Positions 11,301-26,300 of a stretch of DNA of 64,000 bases are shown here, piece by piece. The position numbers and the translations under genes are program-made. Each line of letters begins with the position of its first letter. The first letter of the stretch is position 1. The notes under the pieces were generated by a model. The model saw only the letters and a program-made list of their open reading frames with translations. It ran no database searches and was not told where the DNA came from. Origin of the DNA: Angiostrongylus vasorum (Eukaryota > Nematoda > Chromadorea > Rhabditida > Metastrongylidae); the NCBI GenBank assembly GCA_018806985.1, contig JADANN010000307.1, forward strand, positions 186,001-250,000, given 5' to 3'.

Positions 11301-14300
11301 ACCATACCCAAATGTGGGTTTTCTATCTACCCATGGGCACAAAAGTGTTTTTTTAAGAGCTATGGGCAGCAACTCCCTTTATTGTGACTGTCGAATGGCA
11401 TGGTTCTCTCGGTGGATTAAGACAAAATTTGTGGAAGCTGGTATCGCACGTTGCGTAGCACCTACAACTATGGCAAATCAATTGCTCCTCACTGCTCGTT
11501 CACATCAATTCCAGTAAGTCCAACACCTGAGTTCACAGATTGATAACTTTGTCACACTACTGTTACGATGAGTATTTCCTTTCCACTTTTTTAAGGTGTG
11601 GTGGAGTACTACCTGATTGGGTTTCCATGAAATGCAACAAATGCTTTGCTGAACCATGCAAAAAATGGTGCTCTATGCAAGATTACGAGTGGTCGCAGCT
11701 ACCAATGCCACTGCGCTTCCGGATACCATGGAAAACATTGTGAAGATAAAGTGGATGCTTGTTATGGACATCCATGTCTCAACAACGCTGTCTGCAAGGT
11801 AAATAACGATTTCAGCATACACTTCCTATTTCTCCCCTGTCCATAATTCTTCCACTATTCCAAATGTTTTATAAATCTCTGGCCTCATACCCATGGGCAC
11901 AAGTTATTTACCATTTGTGTTTCATTTCCTATCACAGGGAATGAAACAAATTTGTTCACATCTTTGAGGCAACACTAGTCATGTGTAATGCGTGATTGCG
12001 TGAACAACACTAATTTTACTTCTCATGGTTAAGCGAGTATATCGCAGCTCACAGCCAGTCTCTTTGATTGAAATAAAAAGCGATAGAAATTCCACATATT
12101 TGCCAACAACGTGCAAGTTTGGCTTGATAATGATCAGTCTAGTGTTTTGTAGTCCGTGGTTCCTTTCTTTTTCGTTCTTTTTTCATTGAGCTGATATGAA
12201 AAAATTCCGTCCATCAGAAGCAATGGTTTCCATAAATGACGTTTTTAAATGTAGCAAGTTTTCGACTACCTTAGTAATCGAAAAATCGTTAACACTTAGC
12301 GAGAAACTAATGTAGTGGCGAATGTGTTCTTTAGAAAGCATGGAACGAAGACAGAACGGTGACAAGAGCAACAGTTTTCGCCCCTATTTCAATCCCATAT
12401 GAACTGGAGATGAATAAAGGGAAACCTTGTTCTTATGTAACGATGTTGACTTTGGTCGCAGGGAATAATATTGTACAAATAAACGCCAACAAAACTGAAT
12501 GAACTCTGTCTTTTGATTTATATTACAGCACCATTTAAGAACACATTTTGCAGTTAGTTGGAAATCGTCATGATGTCTTTTTCTGGAGCACTTTTTGATA
12601 AGTTTGATGGAAGTAAAATTTTACTGGTCATGAAGGTTTGAAATACTCCGGTAGTTGCTTAGATGATCGGAAAAAAAATTACTAAGTTGAAATTACACCC
12701 TGCAATGTCTTCCATGCCAATTAATCTCAAAGTTCGGTGGTAGTCGTTTAACACCAAATAATTGGATATTATGTCTGCTTTTATTCTTAACGTCCTTGCA
12801 GAATCCCTTCTATATAAAGACCGTGGTGAAGAGTTGATTGGGTCAAGCTCATCAGAAAAAGAAGTTCCATGAAGTTTAGGTGATTCAAGAGGGCCGCTTT
12901 ACGTGCATTTGCGCAAAGGGATTTAAGGGAGACCACTGTGAAGTGAACATCGACGATTGCGAAATGAACAAATGCCAGAATGGAGCTCAGTGCATTGACA
13001 TGGTACGTTTAACTGCGCGGCGTCCAGATCTACTCGATTTAATATGATGCGCCTACAAAGACTTACAGATTGCAATGAATAACTCTTGTGGACACGGGTA
13101 AACTAAGATTTTATTTATCAATGTCAAAGTTAAACGAAAGCCGTTTTTTTTAGAACAAGCTACGAGTTTTTAGAGCTAAATTGGGTTCAGTGCCGATTTA
13201 GACTGCCCGGATCAATCCCGCTGACAGGTGATTGTTGATGGCGCTGATCGATAGAAAAACTAGCTGACAGACAAGCGAATGGAAAGACCCCTCATGGTGT
13301 GGTGGTGAATGCGTTAGCCGCCGGAAAAAGGCTATCGCGCGCTCGTTTCCCACCGCAGACACCTGCGCTCCATAGTTTTTCGAATATCTCAGCATCGTTG
13401 TGGCTGTATTTCGCATAATACCCTGCCATTAAAAAATTATATTAGGCAGCAAATAAAAAGTTAACATTGTGAGCTAAGAGTTTCAACATCATAAAGAAAA
13501 GCGTATCTATAGGTTATCGAGTTGATACGGCAACGTAAAGGTGCACCGTTAAACTTTTTAAAACTCTGCAAGCGAACGACGTAGGATTTTGGAAGAAGAG
13601 GAGCACGACCATTTATTGAAGTTATGAAGACATCTGCAACGTCCGCGGGGACTTTGCCAACTACACTAACAAGGTAATTGCTCTTCAAGTGCTACAAAGA
13701 ATGCTCAGCGCATTCGAAAGAGCGATAGAGAAAATCATCCTCAGCTTTTACTCCGATATCATCTGGCTATGTGCGTCCGTCTCCATATCAAGTCACGGAG
13801 GGCAGATTTCTGCCCGTTCTGCCGGACATGTGCTGAAGAACGGCGGAACAACTGATTCTGACAGGATTCGACTCGTCTGAGTTACCAACTGCCAGAGCTC
13901 GTTATCACATTTGTCCACTTTTTTTCACATGTCTTTTTCCACGGTGCAGTGTTTGCAGCTGATGCAAAATGAGCAGAACCACTGTGTCTCACGAAAATGG
14001 AGACCTATTACGCTAGCGACTGTTGCATAGTGCTGTCACCCATTCTCGCATTTTTCCCAGCTCTCTGTTATGCGGCAAAAAACACCGGTAGTTGCTTCAA
14101 CCACTCGAAAAAACCCGCAGAACCCATAGAGCGCTTGAACGTTGCCTTCTCAAATATTAAAAGTGTTTCATAGCATGAAACTCGCGGATGCTGAGACCAC
14201 CATGCTTTGCTCGTATTGTCTCCATGAATAGCGATTGCGCCAGAAAGAAACGAATGGAAAGTGTGTTTAGGTCCACACTGTGTGTGAAGACTGATTGTCC

Positions 14301-17300
14301 AAGCATAACACTCAAGTAAGTAAGCATAATCTTTTGACGTATGTGTGGAATTCGACAAGGCTTGACTATTTTACAAAATTGCTGACAGCCGCCCTTGAAA
14401 ACGTCATTCGAAAACTGGAATAACAAATGTACGGAAAACCCATGTCCGACAGTTTTACCCTCTTCACGTCGTCGAACCCACCAGGCTGAGTAAATGCTAG
14501 CCGATTTCTACAACACCTTTAGAAAGATTGTTCTTCGATTGGATCTCTAGAAAATGATGTACTTGAAGAAAGGCTTCGTTCTCTGTGCCTCATCCATGCT
14601 CAATGGGAGGAATATCTCTGAATGGTCCACCTGCGGGGGGTTAGAAACTCAAATTGATGAACGAATTAGGTATAGAAATAAGCGAACGAAAGCGAGGTAG
14701 CAAAAGAGATTAAGAGTAAGAAATGCGCACAATTTTTTCTGCATCTAGAGTTTTTGAATGCGCCAAGGAGCAGCTGATGTTGATGAAATCCCATGTTGGA
14801 AAGGTGAGAGAAAGAACGAGAAATATGCGAAATTCTGTCCTACTTCGACGATCAGAAATCAAAGACGCGGCCATATACATCAATATGTCGAAAATCAGGT
14901 GAAGCGGAAACATGATCTTTACAACAAACGGTGAGCTGAGGCTATTAGTTGTGAGGTCTCACGGAATGTTATACACAGCGAAAAATTTGCCGGGCTACCC
15001 TAAGTTCTTCACGAAAGCCTACGAAACAAAAATATAGTGCTTCTCGAGCCTCTAAAGCGAGCAGAATCCAGTCGCTTAGTATTGCCTACGGGATTGCCAA
15101 TTGCACACTTTAGTAGCTCTCACTCAAGTCTTACGATGACAATAGAGGTGTTGCTTTGATATAGGTGAATTTTCACTAGAATTGCTTTTTGGTGTAGGTA
15201 GTTTGCTACCGCGCTAAATTATTAGCATTTTTTAAGCAAGGTCAAGTGACCAGTTAGTTACTCAGTTACTAGGAAGAGTATTCATAGGCACCAATGTATT
15301 TGACCAGATCGTACATATTGCACCTTTTTGTGCAGTCGCAGTTCAAATCATTAACATAAGCGCTCAATGACAACGACAAAAAACTTGAGTGGGCAAATCG
15401 TCCTTGGTTTCACAGTCATTTCCAATGTATTAGAAAGTGGTACACTTGTTTATCCTATTCTGCAACAGAACTCGATGTCTGTGGAAGTTATCTTGAAGGA
15501 ATTTCGTTATTCTGTCGACTTAAATCAACATAATTGCGCTTCAGGTTAACTCTTATCGGTGTGAATGTGCGCCTATGTATGGAGGGAAATACTGCGAAGA
15601 GAAATTGCAGTATTGCAGTAAGCAGTTGAATCCATGCCAAAATGGTGCAAAATGCCAGAGAACAGAGCTTGGCTACAAGCAAGTTGTTCCACTCTTGGTG
15701 TTTTGTTTGTGTTGACTCTTCTTACTTCTTAAAAGCGACTATCAGGTGCGACTGTATGCCAGGATTCACGGGTTACAACTGTTCAACGAATATCGATGAT
15801 TGCAGGAATCATAAATGTAGAAACAATGGCATATGTGTGGTGGGTACCTGTATTGCATTTTATTTAATATTTGTTAGGATCTTTCTATACAACCACGCTA
15901 AAAATTAGATAACTGTATTCAGGACGGTGTCACATCATATTCGTGCAAATGTGTTATGGGATACACTGGACATTTCTGCGATGTTCCTCCCAGTGTTAAC
16001 GTTGCTTATCCAAACACCGCTCAATGTCATACTTCTTTATGTGTTCATGTAAGTTTCCACCTCATCTTCAACACTTTCGAAACAGTGATTCATGGAAGAG
16101 TACAGGGGTCTTGCTATAACGATGAGAAAACGAAGGAATATGAATGCCGATGTTATGAAGGCTATAGTGGTGAAAGGTGCGATGAGATACATTCCATTGG
16201 ACTTGCTCATCAGTCTGCATACGTTGCACTTGAACACTGGGATGTAGAAGGTGGAAATCTCACATTCACGATTCGAACAAGAAACAAGTAAGTGCAGCTT
16301 TTTTTTAAATAATTTATCGCTATGTAGTCGTTAACAAAATAGTGCCAACGGCATTGGAAAGTAGAGCTGCTTGTTCCTACATTTGTAGCTGCTCTGTTTT
16401 CCATTTCCCAAAAACCTTTCTTATTTGCAAAACTCCGGACCGCAGGTGTCTGCAGTGGGGAACGAACGGGCTATTACCCTAACGCGCTCACCACCACACC
16501 ATTCGGGTCCTTCGTTTCTCCTGTCTCTCACCGAAAAACGCGCATGGTGTGGTGGTGAACGCGTTAGCTCTCTAAAAGGGTAATAGCGCGTTTGTTCCCA
16601 TTGCAGACACCTGCGGTCCGCAGTTTTGCAAATATCTCAGCATCGTTGTGGTTGTATTTCGCATAATACCCTGCCGTAACAATTGTAGTTGGCAGAAAAT
16701 AAAAACTAAAACATCGTGATTTCAACTACAGCCTCAGCTTAACTGGGTTCAATTCTGGTGTTTGGTCGCCAGATCAGTCCCGTTGACGAGTGATTGCTGG
16801 TGGCACTGACCGACAGAACTACCTGAGAGGACAGGTGAAACGAATGACGCGCATGGTGTTGTGGTGAACACATTAGCCTCCGGGAAGGGTAATAGCACGT
16901 TCGTTCCCCACTGCAGACACCTGCGGTTCGGACTTTTGCAAATATCTCAGCACCGTTGTGGTTCTATTTTGCATAACACCCTGCCGTAAAAATTTTAGTA
17001 AGCAGAAAATAGAAAGTAAAACATTGTTGGCTTCTTATTTCGTCTTCCCTTGCAACCGTTTTTCTTATATTTTACCCCCCTTCCATTTCTTCCTTATGCT
17101 CATCTCTTTTAGCTTCTTGAAGTTAATTTGTAATTCATCGTCCAAGAAGAGCAGTTACCTTATTAGCTGCATAGTTACTTACGTGACCAAGTTGAATTTT
17201 ATGTCCTACCACATCTGCTTGCAATCGAGATATTCATGACAGCGTATTTGATTTTTGAGGATGAAAGTTGCCTAATTAACTTCTTGACAGGACTTAGTGT

Positions 17301-20300
17301 TAATTCAAATACTCACTTGGATGTCGCATTTTCACCGATGGGGCGGGCGCCAGCATAATTTCCGTTCGTTTCTATCTCGCACAATCGTCGTGCATGATGA
17401 TGGCCTGCTTCGAACATGGTAGCGCCCTTTCTGAACTTTTTAAAATCATTTCCATCTGCAAATGCTGATGGTTGATGTTAGCCACGAACACGTTCGCTCG
17501 TTGTTTGCTTTGTCTTCTGAGAAGGCTCTTTCATTCTCCTTGAGTCTACTCCAATGTTCTTTTCGTCCACCTGTCAAGATCTGCACATTCTAACTGGACG
17601 TTGAGAGTGCCAGTTATATTTCAGAAGACACCGTTCGAGCGCTCTGTAGGTGGGCGCAGACTTCTTTACGTGCTTGAAATACCATCCCAAGTGTTTCCTG
17701 CATAAAAGAACGCTGGGAGATTACTGAGTTGAAAAGGTGAGCTGAAGTCCTGGGACCGTTAATGTGTTAATGGCTTCTTTTGAGACACACGAATGCGGCT
17801 CCATTCTGCTTTCCTTCTTCTGTCTAATTCATCCTTCATATTGTTCTCCATGTTCATTGACGGTCCAAGGTACATGCACGAAGTGGTCTCTGTAATCAGA
17901 CGCCCAACCACTTTCATCCGTTTGCCTTCGCACCATGCGCTCTCCGTGAACTGGGTCTTCGCCCCCATTTATGCGCAATCCAATATTTTCCCCGCTTTGT
18001 TGAGTTCATTGAGCATCGTCTCTGTTTCACTAGTCCTTCTTAAGAAGACGACGATGTAATTAGTGAAATGGTGAAACGAGGATTTGATAGGAAGATTTCC
18101 TATCAATTAGTACGCCTTTTTTCATCTTAGTCGAGTGACTTCATTATTCACTGCAATGCGGCACTAAACAGCTTTGGCGATATCGTGGTCAGGTCGATAA
18201 CAGTCAGCTAGTGTTCTTATATGGGTTAGTTTAAAGGTGGTAAAAATTTCCAATCCTTTCAGTACAAATTTAATGCATAGGTGACGTTATGGAACATATG
18301 TAACTCATTGTCACCTATATCACTTTTGCACTCCGTCCATGCTCAAGTGACTTGAGCAGACGCTAATGAGTTTCCCTCTGTACCTGTCGCGTTGATAAGT
18401 GGTCCATTGAGTTCTGCTGATACTAGGGAGTCGTGGAGTACCATATCTTCTTTCTAGGTTTTTTGTGAGGAACTCTAATTTTGACCGATGGTGAGTGGTC
18501 TTAGCACTCTGCGTTTCGAATCCCGAGGAATCCCGTTTTTCTTCCCGTCGGTTGTTGTTCTAAGCATGCACCACCAGGTACAATATAAGACGAAATCGTC
18601 ATCTTAGTTTTTTTCTAATTTATGTAACCAAAAAGGGACCCTTTGGTTCTAGCAGCATCGCCGTACTCGTTGATTTTTATCTGACGGTATCAAGGGCTTT
18701 TTTCAGAGTCAAGGAAATGGGGCCCATTTATTTTACTGGGTTTGGCCATTGATAACTGTGGGTTACATCCTTTGATCTCAGAATGGAGGCTGGACATACT
18801 CGCTGGTAGCTTTATCTGTTGTAGGCGACTTTAACCACTTTAAATATATCGATATGAATCTCAGCTATTAGCAAGCTTTCTTGATGAAACTCATTAGAAT
18901 TTACAGATCTTTACCAATAGGGTATCAATTCTCTTATTATTTCGTGACAATGATGTAGAGACTTTCTAGAACTAGAAAATTATCTTTGCTTGGTCCTTAG
19001 TTTTCTTCCTTGTTTCGCTTTTTGTCGTTTTTTTTTGGGCGAGAGTCGAGCATCTCCAGCAGTAAAGGATTGAATGAGCAGGATCCTTATAAGCGAAGTG
19101 TTGTCGGGATGTAACGTTAATGTAGCGCACACGTGTTAAAATTTTTAATTTCGAATTTTGCCAAGTCTTTAAAAACTCGCTCTCATCCTAAATCGATGAC
19201 ATCTTTTCCGTAACATTGTCAGGTCATCTGGTTCTCAAATACTCTACCTATCGAAAAGATTAATGGCAGTTGTCGGTAAACCAAAATGTTCCTCAACAAA
19301 TTAATAATTTCGCTAGCTTATTTACTTTTCTTAAGAAGCGGTGTAATTGCTTATTATGGAGATCGCAGTTTTTTGTCAGCTGAACTCTATGATGGAAGAG
19401 TAAAGGTTGTATTCTACATTGGCAACCATCCAGCAAGCCACATGTATAGCTTTGCCACTGGTATACTCCACATTTCATACTGTTTTACACTTATCTGTAA
19501 AAGTACTTCGTTAAAAACCAGTGTTTTCAGTGAACGATGGTTTGCCTCACAAAATTGAAATTATTGTCCAAGGAAAGAATTGTTCACTTTCAATTGATAA
19601 TAACACCGTCCAGTCAGTGGAAAACGGTGGAAAAATAGAAAATTTTGAAATCAACACCAAACAAAAATTTGTACATTGGTGGACTGCCTCCTCATCAAGC
19701 AGCTCGTGTGAAAGCACAGTTCCACGTCAGACATACTCATAGCTTGAAAGGTACGTGCATCAAAAAATTTTCCAGTGTGGTCAATATTCGAGTAAACACC
19801 ATTCAAACTTTTTAACAATATACATGTGATTACTTCATCCATGACTCACCATTGTGTAAAAATTCGCGAGCATGTCACAGGGCTACATTGTCCTTCTAAG
19901 GTGGTGTATACGTGTGGACCAAAGGCAAGCATGTGATTTTCTGAGACCCAGTTAGATTTCGAAGTCGAAGACCTTGCTTTTGCTGCGCTGGTTTGACCAT
20001 GTCTCCGGCAAGTAAACATGTTCATATGTACATTCGTTGATGTGCTTGCGTATCCTTGCATGTAGGTGAACTGTTTCTATCACGTTGATTTGCTCAGAAA
20101 GCTGAAAACAACCTACTAAGTGCAAAAAGGATAGTCGAGAGTTGTCGCATCAAAGAATGCTTCACATTTGCTCCGACAGAACATAAGATGTTAGTCTTCG
20201 GTATATTTGACTTCTCTCCAATTTGTCGACGAATTAAACCTCGTAGGATCTCTCCAAAATCAGCAATGAAGTGCTTCAATCGAAACGCAGTATCTAATAG

Positions 20301-23300
20301 TTCCGATTTTTTTTCCATAAGCTGCAGAAGAAGGACTTATTTATGTTGATCTAGATTATCATGAAGCATCCCAAGGGTTTGTCACAATTTTAGCTTGGTC
20401 ACTTATCTACATGTTTATCAATATAAGGTAACAAATGTCTCTTGGTGGTCATAGAAGAAAGGAATGACTAAAGTAATTTAAAGAGGATTTTGTGGAAAAG
20501 CAAACACTTATCCTCCCATTCATTTGTTCCACTTCCCTATTTGCTTACTCGTTTGATTATACACATATTCATTGCTTTTCTTGTTGAGCAAACACGAGAT
20601 TGTTGTTACAGTATCTATCAATACATTAACTGACGTTTGGGGGCTTCGCCTTCTTCGAAGCCGGATAAGGTGAAACCGGGATGCAATTTGCTCAACGAAA
20701 CACTTTTTAGAAGCTCTCAAAACAAGATTTAATGCACAAATTTTCATTATGTAATAAACGGAAGGGCGCATGTGGCGCAGTGGTCGGAGGTGCCCTGCAA
20801 CACCCACGTGGAATCGCTCCCGCACCCATGGCCCTTCAAGCGTTCCATCCTTACGGGGTCGGTAAATTGTACCAGACCTGTCTGCGAGGATAGCATCACT
20901 GGCTCGATGCATTCGGTAGGCCACCACGAGTCATTGTAATGGCCAGGTATGCGCTCAATCACTTCCAACGATGCTTAGTGAAGTCGAATGCATGGCGCAT
21001 CCTTCAGGGGATTGATCAACGGCGAGATCTTATGCTTAGTTTATAATAAGCGGCGCTTTTTCAAACCCACGCTGTTTTTTTCTTGCAATCCTTTCCGTTA
21101 TTTGGTGGAGATCAGCCGCACAGAGTCTTACATGGGCGAGGAATGTGCCTTGTTCAGGTAGAATCGACCTGACTTGAATGCACGCTTGATCATAGGGCGC
21201 TCTTCTTTGCGGTTCATTTTTTGGATTTTTGGGTTCTATCCAAAACGCTTCAGGAGTTTAGCGCGCTGATGTTTCGGACTCCCTGTGCGAGGACAGTGAC
21301 TTTTAGTTTAAAGTGTTTTTCGTTATGTCTCTGTCGTATAAGTGCCCAGTGGAGTACTTGGTTTAACTCTAAATTTGCCAACTAGGTGTTCTTTTTATAC
21401 ATTTGCATAGTGCTCTATGCGTTTCGCCAGTGTATTCTTCCCCACACAGTTCACAAGATATCAGGTAAACCGTACCCGAACTGGTGCAGTTACCGTTTTT
21501 ACCGTTAAGTCATATTATGCAGTTTTGGGTTGTGCCTAGACGATAAGACAAGCGGTGAAGAATTAGCTGGCGTCTTAGAGTGCCCGATGGTATTTCAGTT
21601 GCTGTTGCAAAAATTGTCTTGTCCGGCCTTTCCCTAAACAATGCTTTATAGTTGCAATTATTTTGTTAGAAATAAGGAGTACGATAAACGGGACCTGAAT
21701 ATCGCCAGAATTACCGATTCTGGCAAGGCTTTCCTCTACGCGGGATCCCGAGGAACTACAGCTTCGTAGCCATTCAAAATGTTTATTTGCCGCTCCAGTT
21801 TCAAGCACGTTTTTGTCACTTTTTTTTTCTGTACCACGTGGTGATGGATTCATCTTCAGATAGGTTAACTTGAACTATTAGAAGTGGAAGCCAGTTTTTT
21901 ATCGGTTTCTCTCATGTGAATTTTATGTACAGTGACTGTTCCTTCAATTATGCAAAACATTTATCCAGCTTCTTTTGTATGAATCGGATCATAAAAACAA
22001 TCACCCACGCATCTACTGTAGAATGTTGGCCGGAGATCATTTAACGGTGCTTCTAGCATAGACATAAAAGCTTTGGGCTTAAAGGCAATGGCAAAACTTG
22101 GTGCAGCTTTTGTCTCATTGCCAATGCTCTCATTGGTGCTAAATACTACTATCCAAAGATTGATGCGAAGAAAAAGACCCACTTGGTGTAGTGGTGAACA
22201 CGCTAGCCCCAAAAATGGTAATATCGGGTTCGATCGTTACCGCAGTGGTCCGGAGTTTCTCAAATATCTCACCGTCATTGTGGTTGCATTTCACATAATA
22301 TCCTGACCTGAAAATTTGTAATAAACAGTAAATAAAAAGGTTAACATAATGATCGAGCAGCTCAGACACTCCTTTAAGAAAACCATGAGCTGATGAATCG
22401 AAAAACAAAGCATGTTTCTTGCTCGTTCGTATTCCAGAAGGAGCCCGCAGATGGCATGCATCGCCCGCGGAGTCATTCGACCCGTTTGCACAGAGGGCGG
22501 TAACATCAAAGAACTCCTTCACGTTCGCGCTGTTGGAACCCCTGTTACGTACACGATCCAGAAATGTTTGGGTTTTTGTAAGATAGGCTAGAATGTGCTT
22601 CCACAGCTGGATAAGAATTAGGTTTATAATCGAAGCTATTCTCTCCATGGGTCTGTCTACGCAACAGATGATGGATTTAATCTTGAAAGTTAAGAGATCG
22701 ATAGACGCAAGATCATCAGTGCATAGTAACTTATGATTGTTGTTGAGTAATCATGAGACGAGAGAGGGCGCGTGTGGCGCAGTGGTGGGAGATGTCCTGC
22801 AACACTCACGTGGAATCGATCCCCGGGCCCATGGCCCACCAAGCCCTCCATCCTCCGGGGTCGGCAAATTGGTAGCAGACTTGTCTGGGAGGGTAGGAGC
22901 ACTGGCTCGATACATTGGCGGGGCACCACGAGTCATTGTAAAGCCCAGATATGCATTCGATCACCTCAAAACGTTACTTAATGAAGTCGAATGCATGGCG
23001 CATCCCTTAGGCATTGGTCTACCCCAAGCGCTTTATCCTTTTATTTTATTAAGCATGAGACGGGATATATTGGTAAATCACTCTTATGTTGCGAAATAAA
23101 TGATGGCTTTACACCTGTTGCGCATGCCACTTTGACCCATTCAATATCCAATTTTTGGTGTTAACTTTGGAGCTCCTTTTCAGACGATGGGCGATAAAAA
23201 TTAGCGTCTTTAATGCATTTTTGCATTATGTCAACATCTAACTGATAAGAAATTACTGCAAATTCTCCTTCTTCATAACTGATAGTATGACAACCACAAC

Positions 23301-26300
23301 GATGCTGAGATATTCGCAAAACTTGGATCCCGGATCAGAAAGGAGCGCAGAGCAAGTGCCTTCGTGGACCATTTTGTAATGCGCGAGCCCCGGGAAGAGA
23401 AGTCGTGGTTCGATCTGGGTCGGTATCTATGTTTTGCGTGTATCTCAGCATCGTTGTGGTTGTAATTCCCATCATACTGTGCCGTGAAAAATTATTGTAG
23501 GCAAAAAAAATATAAGGATAGCGCTGATAGTATGATAGTTTTTGACTTTAGTAGTTGTCGATCCTACCACATTTCTGCGATGCCGTGAGGCTAAAGCTAA
23601 GCCTTTTCTTGTGATAATAGTTGTGGATTTTGTCTCTCGCTGACGGCGCGCACTGATTAATACAACTGGTCCAAGTTTCCTAACAGCACAACCCATTTCT
23701 AAAGAAGCCCTGCATAGGATCGCATGAAGTCTGTACGTGCTTCAAAAATCGACTTCGTTGCAAAAGCTAGACTTGAATCTTTGAAGCATGAACAGGAAGA
23801 AGTAGGCGCATATCCATCGCCTTCTCTTCTTTAAGCGTTCTTTGAACAGCAAGACCACAATAGCGAAGTATCCGTTAACTTTCTCATGTTTTTTGGGCGA
23901 AGTTCTCAAAATTCTTAACCAATACCGCAAGAGAAAGTTTAGTTCCAACCTCACAGCAGCTCACATCTGTGGTATGTGGCAGGTATGAGAACGAACAAAT
24001 GCAAGAACTATTAGACCATAGATTAATCATAAAGATTTAAAGTTTCTAAAAAGTGTCCGTCAGTTAGATGTTGATATATCGAAAAAAACATCTTGAAGAC
24101 GGTCCACTTTATCACGAAACGTCTGAAAAAAGAATGCCAAAGTTCAGTACCGAAGCTTGAACACGGTGTAGGTCAAAGTGGCAAAGGCAGCCGGCGTGAA
24201 ACCACCAGTTATTCCGTAACTTAAAAAATGATTTGCCAGCATGTTTCATCCTATAAATACTTATCAGCACTCATAAGTTACATAGTGCTAACTTTTTATT
24301 TGCGCTGCCTGTTACAATTTTTCACGGCATGGTAGTATGTGGAATACAACCGTGATGATGCTGAGGTATTTGGTGGTTGAACGCGTTAGCCCGCGAAAAG
24401 GGTAATAGCTCGTTCGTTCCCCACCACAGACACCTGCGGTCTCGAGTTTTGCAAATATCTCAGCACCATTGTGCTTGTGCCACACATAATATCCTGCCGT
24501 GGAGAATTGTAAAAGGCAGTAAGTAAAAAGTTAACATTGTGGTTTCAACTACAGCCTCAGTTTAACTGGGTCCAATGCCGATTTGGGCTCTACAGACCAA
24601 TCCCGCTGACCGGTGATTGTTGATGGCACTGATCCATAGAAAACCAGCTGAAAGAAAGACGAAACGAAAGATCCGCATGATGTAGTGGTGAACGCGTTAG
24701 ATCCCGGACAGGATAATAACGTGTTTGATCCCAATCGCAGACACCTGCGCTCTGGAGTTTTGCAAACATCTCAGAATCATTACTCATAAGTCATTTCGAA
24801 CACTCATAAGTGAAATATAACTTTAATGATGCTGAGATATTTGCAAAACTCCGGACCGCAGGTGTCTACGGTGGGGAACGAACGCGCCATTGTCCTTTCC
24901 GGGGAGTAACGCGTTCACCACCACATCATGCGGGTCCTTCGTTTCGCCTGTCTCTCAGCTAGTTCTATTGATTTTTTTGCCATCAGCAATCACCCGTCAG
25001 CGGGATTGGTCTTTAGAGCCCAAATGGGCATTGGACCCAGTTAAAGCTGAGGCTGTAGTTGAAACCAGCATGTATGGCTACCCGATTCATTGGACCCAGT
25101 TAAACTGAGGCTGTAGTTGAAACCAGCATGTATGGCTACCCGATTCAGCAACTCATGGCCCTCTTAAAGAAATAACTTAAATGCTCTATCTTTAAATGGT
25201 CCAGGAAGTACTCCGTGCAAATGAGAAGATTGGCAATGGGACAGCGACTGGTGTTAAACGTTGCCATGACCATTATATCTGAACAAGAAGGAACAGTAAT
25301 CGATCTCGAGCTAGGACTTTATTGCAACCATACAGAGAATAGTTTGGGCCTCTACTCTACTTAAGAAGAGATGGTGAAATGGTCTAGTATTCTTAGTTAT
25401 TGAACAAACAGTTTGAGTGCATAAAATTCACCCGAGAAAAAACGAAGGGAATACTGGCTTCCATTTCTGAATGTTCAAATTAACCTATCTGAAAATGGCT
25501 GTGTTATTGCGAAGTGGTGCCAGGAGCCAAGCAACAAAAAAACCTGGTTCATTGCCTTTCCTCTCACCACTCTTATAAAAAGGGAGCGTGTGAAAAAAAA
25601 ATGTTTCACACTTACCTATGCGCAGAAAGAGAACGGAGGGATGAATCCCTGAATTTGATATGGGAAATAGAAATTTCGAATGGCTACGAAACTGTAGCTC
25701 ATCGGAATAAGCCTAGAGGAAAGACCACAGACCACTCAGGCGAGAATTCTAGCGTTAATAGGTCCCGTTTATCCTGCCCTTCATTTCCAGTGAAATAAGT
25801 GCACTATAAAACGTTGCTTGACGAGGGCTGGTCTAGAGAATTGAGTAAAAGTGATCGAAATGCCACCGAACACCCTATCACGCCTTCTAGTTTCTAGGGA
25901 CTTTCATGACCTACTGCCCACAACGTAAAATTGCATAATATGCCTTAAAAGTGGGGGGTTGTGATTGCGTCATTTTACGCACGGCTTAATATCGTAGGTT
26001 CGACAAGTAAAAGTCAAGAACTGTCATACAATCAGTGCTAACCTTTTATTTTCTGCCTACTATAATTTTTCACGGCACGGTATGATGTAAATTACAACCA
26101 CACTGATGTTGAGATATACGTAAAACTTAAGCCCCGGCCCAGATCGAACCACGATTTCTCTTCCCGGGGCCTGCGCATTACACACTGCGCCACGAAGGCA
26201 CTTGATCTGCGTTCCTTTCTGATTTCTACTACAGCCTCAGCTTAACTAAGTTCAACGCCGATTTGTGTTCATCAGATCAATCACACTGACGAGTTACTGG

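Noticed and set aside
22180..22240. A second tRNA gene candidate
   Set aside because: Same reasoning: it is the head of the repeated SINE3 family.
25514..25798. 94-codon plus-strand frame in a slit intron
   Set aside because: No domain, no start or splice context, and flanked by SINE debris.
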